A DNA stretch of 64,000 bases, taken from Gp13-AA77 sp035946735. GTDB lineage: Bacteria > Acidobacteriota > Terriglobia > UBA7540. A program made the position numbers and the translations under genes. Positions 27,231-35,416 of this stretch are shown here, in pieces (positions within the stretch are counted from its first letter, which is position 1; each line of letters starts with the position of its first letter). Where the stretch lies: contig DASYYZ010000004.1 of the NCBI GenBank assembly GCA_035946735.1, positions 38,616-102,615 on the forward strand, written 5' to 3'. Below the pieces are notes generated by a model that worked only from the letters and a program-made list of their open reading frames with translations, did not search any database and was not told the DNA's origin.

Positions 27231-27621
27231 ATGGACTGCAAATACCATGTCATGTTCATCCCGAAGTGCCGGCGGAAAGTTCTTTTTGGGAGAAAGTTCG
27301 CAGCAGCTGGGGGAGATTTTCCATGCCTTGGCCCGGCAAAAGGAAGTCAGATTCTGGAAGGAGATTTGAGGCCGACCATGTGCATATGTGCGTTAGAATT
27401 CCCCCGAAGTACGCGGTGCCTTCGGTCATCGGGTTCCTGAAGGGGAAGAGCGCGATTACAGTAGCCCGACTGTGCGGGCGTCGAGCAGAACTTCACGGCG
27501 AACACCTCTGGGCTCGTGGTTATGCGGTCTCGACTGTGTAGCCCGACCTGTGGGGGCGCTCGGATTCGAACTGGAGCAAATCCGCCAGTACATCCGCGAC
27601 CAAGAGGAAGCGGATTACTGA
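27231..27621 (+). pseudogene. IS200/IS605 Y1-transposase relic with several frameshifts
   Basis: Segments in three frames line up with an IS200 TnpA: CKYHVMFIPKCRRKVLFG, GEIFHALARQKEVRFW, then DHVHMCVRIPPKYAVPSVIG with GFLKGKSAI, and finally GEHLWARGYAVSTV and EQIRQYIRDQEEADY ending in TGA at 27619. The HUH-type metal pair is seen in DHVHM, and the tyrosine in the IRQY segment. At least three shifts make it non-functional. It directly abuts the dehydratase stump. Confidence 0.8.
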
Positions 27622-27719
27622 AGGCCTTGGGCATGCGCCCGGAGATGGTGCAATGAAACTGTGGGCTGGGTTGTGGGTTGAAGTTTCGGGTCACTCCGGC
27701 TGCAAATTTAACAAAGCAT

Positions 27720-27797
27720 TGGTAGGCCCGTGGGGACTCGAACCCCAGACCTCTACCGTGTCAAGGTAGCGCTCTAACCGGGCTGAGCTACGGGCCT
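27720..27797 (-). tRNA. tRNA-Val (GAC)
   Basis: The minus strand folds as a cloverleaf: acceptor AGGCCCG/CGGGCCT, D-arm with GTAGCTCAGCCCGGTTAGAGC, anticodon stem CTACC/GGTAG around loop TTGACAC (anticodon GAC), and T-arm CTGGGGTTCGAGTCCCCAC. A 3' CCA is encoded. The flanks contain an IS200 relic on one side and a 300-base gene-free leader on the other. Confidence 0.95.
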
Positions 27798-28097
27798 GCC
27801 CTTCGAATCAATCAGTTGGTTGACTGCGATTCTAGCACAGTTTCTCTTTTATGCGGAATGCTCCCTGCGGCTCGCCAGATACGCGCGGTCACCGGCCACT
27901 TCGCGACATGCTGATCAAAGAAGCGTCGCATCAGACACGCTGCGACTCCTGACCAACCTGGTTGCTTTTCTGCGAGCCGCCGGATAATGTTTCTTTCCTG
28001 TTTCGTTGGTTCAGGGGAGCCAGCCATGTCGCACTTGGATCGGCTGATGGCGTTCGGGACGGCGCTCTACTGGACCCGCATCCACATCGGAGAACGC

Positions 28098-29441
28098 ATG
28101 AAAAATGCACGACTCTCAAGGTCGGCCCATACGCTGCTGCTTGTCCTGGTTCTTGCCGCCGCCTCGGCCCCGGCGCCGGCTCAAGCACCGGCCGCCAGGA
28201 CGGGTGCGAATCTTGACCTCTCGCTGAGCAAACCCGAATCTGTGGGTTTCTCGTCCCAACGCCTCGAGCGCCTTCACGCCCTGATGCAGCAGGTGGTCGA
28301 CCAGAAGCAGATTCCGGGCATCGTTACTATCCTGGCTCGCCACGGCAGGGTGATCGATTACCGCGCGTACGGCGAGCGAGATATGGCTAGCCACACTCCG
28401 ATGACGAAAGACACCATCTTTCGCGATTTCTCGATGTCGAAGCCTGTCACTGGCGTGGCGATGATGATCCTCTATGAGCAAGGCAAATGGCTGCCGTCCG
28501 ATCCCATCGCAAAATACATTCCTGAGTTTGCGCACTTGAAGGTCTTCAAGGGTACGGGCGCCGACGGCAAGATGATCCTGGAGGATCCCATTCATCCTCC
28601 TACGCTCCACGAGCTGATGACGCACACCGCGGGGTTCACTTACGGTTTCTTCGGCGACAGCCCGGTTGACAAACTGTACCGGAGCGCGAACCTGGCTCAG
28701 TTGAAATCCCTCGGGGAGTTTGTAGGAAAGCTGGCTGAGATTCCCTTGGCTTATCAGCCTGGCACGCGCTGGGTGTACAGCGTTTCGATGGACCTTCAGG
28801 GCTACATCGTCGAAAAGTTATCCGGGCAAACCCTGCCGGATTTCATGCAACAGCACATCTTCAAACCGCTCGGCATGAAAGATACCGGATTTTTCGTGCC
28901 GGCGGAAAAACGCAATCGCTTCGTCACGCTTTACCACTTCAACGAAAAAGGCGAACTGGCCGCTGAGGGAGCGAAACCGTTTGGCGGCGACTATGCCGCG
29001 CAGCCGGGGATGCCTTCGGGGGGAGGCGGTCTGGTCTCGACAGCTGAGGATTACCTGCGTTTCGCGCAGATGCTCGGTTACGGGGGCGAACTCAACGGCG
29101 CGCGCATTCTCGCGCCCGCGACCGTGCACCTGATGGGATCAAACCATCTCGCGCCCAACCTTCTGACGGGGGAATTCGGAATCGGCCGTCAGATCATGAG
29201 GCCGGGTTTCGGATATGGCTACGATTGCGCGGTGGCATTTGATCCGCCCGAGGCCGACCTCCCGGACGGGCCAGGCACTTTCTTCTGGGACGGAGCTGCC
29301 GGCACCTGGTTTTGGATCGACCCTGCCAATGACATCGTCTTCGTGGGCATGATCCAGACTCTGGGCGGACCAAGCAGTCCCAATCTGGAGTACCTGAGCC
29401 GGTCGGCGGTCTACCAGGCGCTTGTGAATCCGAAGATGTAA
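28098..29441 (+). CDS. Exported serine hydrolase, class C beta-lactamase family
   Basis: A 447-residue periplasmic serine hydrolase. The signal peptide is LLLVLVLAAASAPAPAQA. The SxxK nucleophile motif is DFSMSKPVTG, the YxN-type element is WVYSVSMDLQG, and the last motif is near GTFFWDGAAGTWFWIDP, where the usual KTG/HTG triad is replaced by DGA. Such proteins include esterases, DD-peptidases and beta-lactamases; activity on beta-lactams cannot be inferred. ATG 28098 follows a GGAGA; the longer frame from 27987 lacks signal features. Confidence 0.85.
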   Translation: MKNARLSRSAHTLLLVLVLAAASAPAPAQAPAARTGANLDLSLSKPESVGFSSQRLERLHALMQQVVDQKQIPGIVTILARHGRVIDYRAYGERDMASHTPMTKDTIFRDFSMSKPVTGVAMMILYEQGKWLPSDPIAKYIPEFAHLKVFKGTGADGKMILEDPIHPPTLHELMTHTAGFTYGFFGDSPVDKLYRSANLAQLKSLGEFVGKLAEIPLAYQPGTRWVYSVSMDLQGYIVEKLSGQTLPDFMQQHIFKPLGMKDTGFFVPAEKRNRFVTLYHFNEKGELAAEGAKPFGGDYAAQPGMPSGGGGLVSTAEDYLRFAQMLGYGGELNGARILAPATVHLMGSNHLAPNLLTGEFGIGRQIMRPGFGYGYDCAVAFDPPEADLPDGPGTFFWDGAAGTWFWIDPANDIVFVGMIQTLGGPSSPNLEYLSRSAVYQALVNPKM

Positions 29442-29562
29442 GTTTCAGCGCGGGATGGAGCCAGCGAGGATATACAAACTGCCGTCACCGCGGTTGCGAT
29501 AGCGGCGCTGTACGACGGCCGCGCAGCGCTCCCAACGAGCCGCTACAAACGAATGGCGCTTC

Positions 29563-31242
29563 TTACACGGCGCGTTTGGCGAGGGTGGAACTGAGGAAGG
29601 TCTTGCCCTGGCCCACGGCTTTGACGGCGGCCATCAGATCGCGAGCAGCGTCAGATTTCATCACGTAACCCAGGGCCCCCGCCTTCCGGGCCTCTTGAGC
29701 GATCGTTTCGGATTCGCTCTGCGAAAAAGCGAGGATCCTGACTTTGGGGGCGATCGCGCACATTTTGCGAGCGGCGTCCAACCCGTCCATCTCAGGCATA
29801 GCAATATCGAGAATTATGATATCCGGCTGGAGTTCGAGGGTTTTCTGGATGGCCTCGCGGCCATCTGCCGCCTCCCCGATTACTTCCAGGTAGGCATCGC
29901 TTTCCAACAGCGCCCGCACGCCTCCACGCACTGCCGCCGAGTCATCCACTACCAAAACCCGAAGAGCCGAGTCCACGCCGCGTCCGCTGCCCGAGAGGTT
30001 CCTTCCGCCCAGCGGGACGACGGCTCTCACGCGGGTTCCGCCGGCCCCGGACTCAATTTCCAACCCGCCGCCGAGTTGCCGCACTCGCTCACGCATTCCG
30101 GGCACTCCCAGGCCGGCGACGTTCGGATCGGACTTCGTCAGGAGTTCAGGCGGGACGCCGCGGCCCTGGTCCCTAATCTCCAGCAGAACCTCGTCATCCT
30201 GCCGGACCAAGCGAACGCTCGCGACCTTGCTGCCCGAGTGGCGCCTCACATTCTCGAGGCTTTCCTGGAGAACCCGAAACAAGGCGACCTCGATCTCCCG
30301 AGGCAAGCGCAACATGTCAGCCGGGACCTCCAAGGTGACCTCGATTCCAGCCACCTCACTGGTTCGGGCAGCATGCCACTGGATGGCGGTCACCAACCCC
30401 ATCTGGTCCAGGGCGGGTGGATACAAAAGGTGCGACAGATTGCGGATTTCCGTAGCCGCCTGTTCCGCCAGGGCAATGCTTTCGGCCAGAACTTTTGGCG
30501 CATTGTGGTCTCCCTGCTTCTGCCCCTGAACCTGGAGGTAAGCGAGACTCAGCACCAGACCATTGAGAGTCTGGGCCGTGCTGTCGTGTAGATCGCGCGC
30601 GATGCGCCGTCGCTCCTCGTCCTGCAGGCTGAGGAGCCGCCCGGTGAGCTGGCGCAAGGCCTCCTCCACTCGCTTTCTTTCAGCGATCTCAGCCTTGAGC
30701 AGTTCATTGGTCCTGGCGAGCTCAGCCTGGCGGCGCTTAGGTTCGGTCAAATCGGTTGCGATCAAGCAGATGGCCTGAAAGTCGAGCCCCTTTAGCGGGC
30801 TTAGGGAAAGGCTTGCCGGGATCGGGTTCGCGCCGGCCACCAGAAGGAGGCACTCTTCCTTTTGAGGAGCCGTTCGAGCCCGCTCGAGCAGCCCATCCAG
30901 AGTGGGGCATTCCAGAGTTTGCACAACCCCGTGCAGCTTAGAGCCGATCAGGTTCTCGAGCGGCATCGCGATCATTTCGGCGAAGCGGCGGTTCGAGTAG
31001 AGCACCTGTCCAGTCACAGTTAGGGTGGCCGCGCCCTCATTGATGGTTTCCACCATCATGCGATAGGGGTGCTCGGCGCCCTCCAGGGTGAAAACGCGGT
31101 CGCCCTCGTGGGTGGAAACCACCACCGCATCCACTTCGCCGCCGCGGATGGCCCGCAGGGTGTCTTCCAGCTCTTGCAACCGGGCCTGCAGCTCGCGCAG
31201 CCGGCGGTCCTTGAGGCTCCCGGATTCGGATTTCGACGCCAT
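29563..31242 (-). CDS. PAS-histidine kinase with C-terminal receiver domain
   Basis: A 559-residue soluble hybrid kinase. After a coiled coil (residues 12-35) there is a PAS domain (about 55-170) and a second coiled coil. A NarL-type HisKA_3 dimerisation box follows with RRRIARDLHDSTAQTLNG (His 219), then HATPase_c (QESLENVRRHS, DQGRGVPPELL, GLGVPGMRERV). A receiver domain ends the protein (VLVVDDSAAVRG, phospho-Asp 479 in IIILDIAMPEMDG). There is no DNA-binding domain. It begins 4 bases after the kaiB at 31247, so it is the last gene of the pfk-kaiC-kaiB-kaiB operon and a candidate output kinase for the KaiBC pair. Confidence 0.9.
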   Translation of the reverse strand: MASKSESGSLKDRRLRELQARLQELEDTLRAIRGGEVDAVVVSTHEGDRVFTLEGAEHPYRMMVETINEGAATLTVTGQVLYSNRRFAEMIAMPLENLIGSKLHGVVQTLECPTLDGLLERARTAPQKEECLLLVAGANPIPASLSLSPLKGLDFQAICLIATDLTEPKRRQAELARTNELLKAEIAERKRVEEALRQLTGRLLSLQDEERRRIARDLHDSTAQTLNGLVLSLAYLQVQGQKQGDHNAPKVLAESIALAEQAATEIRNLSHLLYPPALDQMGLVTAIQWHAARTSEVAGIEVTLEVPADMLRLPREIEVALFRVLQESLENVRRHSGSKVASVRLVRQDDEVLLEIRDQGRGVPPELLTKSDPNVAGLGVPGMRERVRQLGGGLEIESGAGGTRVRAVVPLGGRNLSGSGRGVDSALRVLVVDDSAAVRGGVRALLESDAYLEVIGEAADGREAIQKTLELQPDIIILDIAMPEMDGLDAARKMCAIAPKVRILAFSQSESETIAQEARKAGALGYVMKSDAARDLMAAVKAVGQGKTFLSSTLAKRAV

Positions 31243-31246
31243 GCGG

Positions 31247-31564
31247 TTACTTGTCCTCGCGCTTCAAGTCGAGGCCTGCCAGGACGCGCTCCTGGTCCGA
31301 GAGATCGCCCACCAGTTTGCGCAAGGGCAAAGGAAAGCTCTTGATGAGTGTGGGGGCCGCAATAATCTGTTCCTTGCGAGCCAGCTCCGGCTGCTGGTAG
31401 ATGTCAATCACCTGGAGCTTGTAGCGTCCGAAAAGCCGATTTTCACACAAGGTTCGGATGTTGAGGATCGAGCGCGAAGAGCGCGGTGTGGAGCCGGTTA
31501 CGTACAGGCAAAGCACGTACCTTTCCTTTTGGGCTTCACGCGACCGGGCTTTTTTCTTGGTCAT
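31247..31564 (-). CDS. kaiB: KaiB-like protein, second copy
   Basis: A 105-residue thioredoxin-like KaiB. Conserved elements are YVLCLYVTGSTPRSSRSI, GRYKLQVIDIYQQPELA, IIAAPTLIKSFPLPLRK and the C-terminal GDLSDQERVLAGLDL. KaiB binds KaiC's CI ring after a fold switch in cyanobacteria; here a similar partner role is assumed. AAGGAAGG lies upstream. It is about 14 bases downstream of the other kaiB and clearly diverged from it. Confidence 0.92.
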   Translation of the reverse strand: MTKKKARSREAQKERYVLCLYVTGSTPRSSRSILNIRTLCENRLFGRYKLQVIDIYQQPELARKEQIIAAPTLIKSFPLPLRKLVGDLSDQERVLAGLDLKREDK

Positions 31565-31578
31565 TTTGACTACCTTCC

Positions 31579-31950
31579 TTATCGGGCCTCTCCTGGCCGC
31601 AGATCCAGACCTACCAGCACTCGTTCCGTGTTGGATAAGTCTCCGATAATCTTCCTTATCGGCGTAGGAAGATTTCTCACCAGAGTGGGGATGGCCAGGA
31701 CTTGGTCGCCCTTCGCCAACTGCGGAGTCTTGACCAGGTCAATGATCTCGATGCGATATTTTCCCTTGAGGTGCGCCTCACAGATACTCTTCAAGTTGTT
31801 CAAAGCGACCAAGGACTTGGGAGTTTGCCCGGCAATGTAGAGTCGCAACTGCATAGAATCACACCCTGCTCCATTGGTAGATGCCGTCGCGCTGGTGCCG
31901 GCTTTCATCTTCTTCTCGGCTTTGCGGACTCCGTTAGATCGTGGTTTCAT
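31579..31950 (-). CDS. kaiB: KaiB-like protein, first copy with basic N-terminal tail
   Basis: A 123-residue KaiB. The core is MQLRLYIAGQTPKSLVALNN, GKYRIEIIDLVKTPQLA, VLAIPTLVRNLPTPIRKIIG and GDLSNTERVLVGLDL. About 30 extra Lys/Arg/Thr-rich residues precede the core. The start ATG at 31950 follows GGAGGCGG and overlaps the kaiC end by 17 bases, so it is co-translated with kaiC. Confidence 0.92.
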   Translation of the reverse strand: MKPRSNGVRKAEKKMKAGTSATASTNGAGCDSMQLRLYIAGQTPKSLVALNNLKSICEAHLKGKYRIEIIDLVKTPQLAKGDQVLAIPTLVRNLPTPIRKIIGDLSNTERVLVGLDLRPGEAR

Positions 31951-33790
31951 TTTCCGCCTCCACTTGCATGTGTTGGGCACGCCTTCGTAGACTTTTGCGG
32001 CTCCGCGCCATGTTGAGCTGCACGTCTGCAAGTTGCCTTTCTCGCAACTTGTCCTGGCCAACCGCGCGCTCTACGGCGCTGGCCTCAGCCGCGAACTGCC
32101 TACGCAGCGCCGCGATTTGAGCTTCCATGGCCTGTCGTTTCAGGTCCAGGTCAAATCCCCGCCGTTCCGTCTCTTGCTGCCGTAGCAGAGACTCCGCCTT
32201 TTCGCGGGCCTCCTGCGCCACCCGAGCCGAGCCCGTCAGCACGCCGGCCGCCCCGAGATAGACGGGAATCAATTTAACGCCCTGACGGGTGAGCAGAAAC
32301 TCCCGGACTTGGTTCGAATGCGCCATCCCCCTTGACTTGACGACGTACAATCCTCGGTTGTGCTCGCCGTCCACCTCCAGGTCGCGTAATAGAATCCAGG
32401 TATCAATGAGGGAGGAAATCCCAACCTGGGACTGTTCCGCATTCGCCATATTGGCGCCTGAGGTAAGGCTGGTGAAGAGCGCAGTAATCCGGCTGGCCTT
32501 CAGAAAATCAATCAGGCGCGTGAGCATTCCCTGGATTTCCCTTTCGCTTCCAGAAAGCATCAAGTTCGTGATCGGGTCCAGGATGACTACTTGGGGTTTG
32601 ATCTGCTCCACAAGCCTGTGAATCCGGACCAGGTGCATTTCGAGCCCGTACTCGGTGGGCCGCGTGGCGCGGAAATGGAGCAATCCCTTGCGGGCCCAGA
32701 GCTCCAGATCGATTCCGATCGAGCGCATGTTCCGGACCACCTGGCTCTCGGACTCTTCGAAGGCCAGGTAGAGGCAACGCTTGCCGCTGCGGCAAACGCT
32801 ATCCGCCAAGTGCGCCGCGATACTCGTTTTCCCGCTGCCGGCGGTGCCCGAAATCAGAACCGAGCTGCCCCGGTAATAACCCTTTCCGCTCAGCATTTCA
32901 TCGAGGTCGGGGATACCGCTTGATAAGCGTTGGTTGGATACTTCGTGCCGCAAGGAGATGGAACTGAGGGGCAGCACAGAAATCCCTTTTTCATCGATCA
33001 GGAAAGGATACTCATTGGCTCCATGCGACGTGCCGCGATATTTCACCACGCGCAGCCGCCGGGTGGAAACCTGATCGATCACGCGATGATCGAGGAGGAT
33101 GACGCAATCCGAAACGTACTCTTCGAGGCCGTGCCGAGTGAGGGTCCCGTCGCCGCTCTCCGCCGTGACCACCGTGGTCAAGCCCCGGTCTTTAAGCCAG
33201 CGGAAGAGACGCCGGATTTCGGCCCGCAGGATACCCATATTGGAAAACCCGCTGAAGAGCGCCTCCAGGGTGTCGAGGGCAACCCGCTTGGCCCCGACCA
33301 TTTCAATAGCGCTTTGAAGCCGAATGAACAGGCCTTCGAGATCGTATTCGCCCGCCTCCTGGATTTCGCTGCGCTCGACGTGCACGTAGTCGAGAAAGAG
33401 CTTCTTCCTGGCAACCAGGTTGTTTAGGTCGAATCCCAAGGAGGCCACGTTCTTGGCCAGATCTGCAGGTGTCTCCTCAAAGGCCATAAAGACGCCAGGC
33501 TCGTTATACTGGAGTGCGCCCCTGACCAGAAACTCCGCCGCCAGCATCGTCTTGCCACAACCGGGCCCGCCGCAAAGGATGGTGGGGCGGCCTTCGGGCA
33601 GTCCGCCGCCGGTAATGTCATCCAGGCCCGGGACGCCGGTGGGCGCTTTCCGAAGTTGGAGAGATGCCGAACCCCTGCCATTTCCGGCCTTCTTCACACC
33701 AGGTGTCCTCCGTTCTGGGAACTTGCCCGCTCGGATTCGGCCACCAACTGTTAGCCGCCTGCGGGATCCTGCCATCCAGTATGGTGTCAC
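31934..33790 (-). CDS. kaiC: KaiC-type double RecA ATPase with coiled-coil tail
   Basis: A 618-residue KaiC. CI has Walker A GGPGCGKT (74-81) and catalytic glutamates in FEETP (105-106). CII has GTAGSGKT (315-322) and FEESES (345-346). The cyanobacterial phosphosites Ser431/Thr432 correspond to Ser459-Ser460 in VGISSLIDTWILL. After CII the usual KaiA-binding tail is replaced by about 90 residues of charged heptads (AREKAESLLRQQETERR and on). It probably forms hexamers with ATPase and autokinase activity. The GTG start overlaps the pfk TGA in GTGA (33787-33790). Confidence 0.93.
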   Translation of the reverse strand: MTPYWMAGSRRRLTVGGRIRAGKFPERRTPGVKKAGNGRGSASLQLRKAPTGVPGLDDITGGGLPEGRPTILCGGPGCGKTMLAAEFLVRGALQYNEPGVFMAFEETPADLAKNVASLGFDLNNLVARKKLFLDYVHVERSEIQEAGEYDLEGLFIRLQSAIEMVGAKRVALDTLEALFSGFSNMGILRAEIRRLFRWLKDRGLTTVVTAESGDGTLTRHGLEEYVSDCVILLDHRVIDQVSTRRLRVVKYRGTSHGANEYPFLIDEKGISVLPLSSISLRHEVSNQRLSSGIPDLDEMLSGKGYYRGSSVLISGTAGSGKTSIAAHLADSVCRSGKRCLYLAFEESESQVVRNMRSIGIDLELWARKGLLHFRATRPTEYGLEMHLVRIHRLVEQIKPQVVILDPITNLMLSGSEREIQGMLTRLIDFLKASRITALFTSLTSGANMANAEQSQVGISSLIDTWILLRDLEVDGEHNRGLYVVKSRGMAHSNQVREFLLTRQGVKLIPVYLGAAGVLTGSARVAQEAREKAESLLRQQETERRGFDLDLKRQAMEAQIAALRRQFAAEASAVERAVGQDKLRERQLADVQLNMARSRKSLRRRAQHMQVEAENETTI

Positions 33791-34971
33791 GCTCGCGTCA
33801 TGAAGATTGGCAGACCCAGCTTTTCGGCATAGACGGGCCGGTACCGGTCGGTATTATACATTGTGGAGACGTCCACCTTGCGCGGCCCTAACTCCGGATC
33901 GGGAATCGGCACCGCGGCGTAGCATCCATGCGCGATAGCCATCATCCGGCCGTGCTCACCCTTCTCGACGCAGTCCATTGCCATGCCGGCGAAGGTGGAG
34001 GCCACCATCTTGTCGACAAAGTCCGGGCTGCCGCTGCGCAGATCGTATGTGAGCTCGCTGACCACGGTTTCTTCGCCGGTTGCCTTCTTGATCTCGTCGC
34101 TCAGGTCCTCGGCGACGTTGGCCTTCTTGCGGTGTCCGAAGGCGTCCGCCTCGCCGTACTCCCGCACCTGGTAGCCCTCCCACCGGGCGCCTTCTGACAG
34201 GATCACGAGTGCGTAATTGCTGGGGTTTAGGCGTTTGTCTTTCATCAGCAGCTCGATGAGGTGCGCGAGGTTGAATCTGACTTCGGGAATGCAGCAGCGT
34301 ATCGAAGTAACGTAGGCGGTGTACAGCGCGGTGTAGCCCGCGTCGCGCCCAAAGATGCGGAAGACTCCCAGGCGTTCGTGCGACCCTACCGTGGTCCGCT
34401 GCCGGTCGATGGCTTCCATTGCGCGCGTGATAGCGGTAGAAAAGCCGATACAGTATTCCGTGCCTTGCACATCGTTGTCCATGGTCTTGGGTATGGCCAG
34501 GACCTTCACGCCTTCCTTATCCAGCCTGGATGCATAGCTGAGGGTGTCGTCGCCTCCGATTGCGATCAGGTAATCGAGGCTGAGGGCGCTGATGTTCTTC
34601 AGAACCTGCGGCGTGAGATCGTAGAACTTTGTCGTCGCCCCTTTTTCGGTGGATTCGAATGCCGGGAATTGGCCGGGATCGCAGACCGGCGGCAGCTTGT
34701 GCATCTTGGCCGGATTGGTACGCGAGCTGTGCAGGTAAGTGCCGCCCGTGCGATCGATCGTGCGCGTGTTTTCGCGGTCGAGCAACTGAATGTAGCGCGC
34801 TCGGCTGGCAGGATCTTCCAGGTTGACGTGCGTCAGCCCTTCCCAGCCGCGCCGGATTCCAAGCACCTCGCAGGCGATTTCGCCGCCGCGATAAACCACC
34901 GTCTTGATCACAGAGTTGAGTCCGGGGACGTCGCCGCCGCCGGTGAGAATACCGATTCGCCGAACCGACAT
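33787..34971 (-). CDS. 6-phosphofructokinase, pyrophosphate-type signature
   Basis: A 394-residue phosphofructokinase. The N-terminus is GILTGGGDVPGLNSVIK. The phosphoryl-donor site reads IGGDD (138-142), with an Asp where ATP enzymes have Gly, and PKTMDND (161-167), with Lys where ATP enzymes have Gly. In this family that pair marks PPi-dependent enzymes, which interconvert fructose-6-phosphate and fructose-1,6-bisphosphate reversibly. Substrate-side segments GSHERLGVFRIFGRDAGYTA and YDLRSGSPDFVDK are present. AAGAGGA precedes the start. It is the first gene of the kai operon, coupled to kaiC. Confidence 0.9.
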   Translation of the reverse strand: MSVRRIGILTGGGDVPGLNSVIKTVVYRGGEIACEVLGIRRGWEGLTHVNLEDPASRARYIQLLDRENTRTIDRTGGTYLHSSRTNPAKMHKLPPVCDPGQFPAFESTEKGATTKFYDLTPQVLKNISALSLDYLIAIGGDDTLSYASRLDKEGVKVLAIPKTMDNDVQGTEYCIGFSTAITRAMEAIDRQRTTVGSHERLGVFRIFGRDAGYTALYTAYVTSIRCCIPEVRFNLAHLIELLMKDKRLNPSNYALVILSEGARWEGYQVREYGEADAFGHRKKANVAEDLSDEIKKATGEETVVSELTYDLRSGSPDFVDKMVASTFAGMAMDCVEKGEHGRMMAIAHGCYAAVPIPDPELGPRKVDVSTMYNTDRYRPVYAEKLGLPIFMTRA

Positions 34972-35416
34972 GATGAGTCCTCTTTGTCAGCAACAATCTG
35001 AGTTTTGGATCTTATTGATTCCCGCCAACTTGAGAAGCCCCCTCACCGCCATCAAAGCCGACCCAAGACGTCGAAGAGCCAAGCCCTTCTAACTCAAAAG
35101 ACCGAAGAGAGAAACAACTCGAATGGGAACCTCGCCCCCCCGGTGGGAACGGGTGGGCTACAACACGCCTGAAGGCTCCATGTCTCACTCTAGCAGGTCG
35201 CGCTCACCAGGTCGAAAAAATGAGCGTTGGCCCTCCCCGATCCGAGGCGGCAAACCAGACGGACTCGCTCAATTATTCTTGCAGCCTCCGAAGATCAAAT
35301 TCGACGGGGGCCGGCGCTCGTAAAGCGCCGTCCGAAGGAGCCCATCATCGAGACGCAGAAACACTGCGAATGGAGAAGACTAAAGAGGTGGATCGGGAGG
35401 GCTGCCGCTCGCCGGC
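34972..35416. other. Intergenic region, leader of the pfk-kai operon
   Basis: About 445 bases between the divergent-to-tail neighbours: the pfk start on the left and the 3' end of the aldo/keto reductase on the right. It should contain the pfk-kai promoter on the minus strand, but I cannot point to a clear -35/-10 pair. Short ORFs here have no recognisable content. Confidence 0.4.

Noticed and set aside
29563..31242. Reading the kinase as a SasA homologue with its own KaiB-like domain
   Set aside because: The N-terminus is a coiled coil and a PAS domain; no KaiB/thioredoxin motif is present in it.
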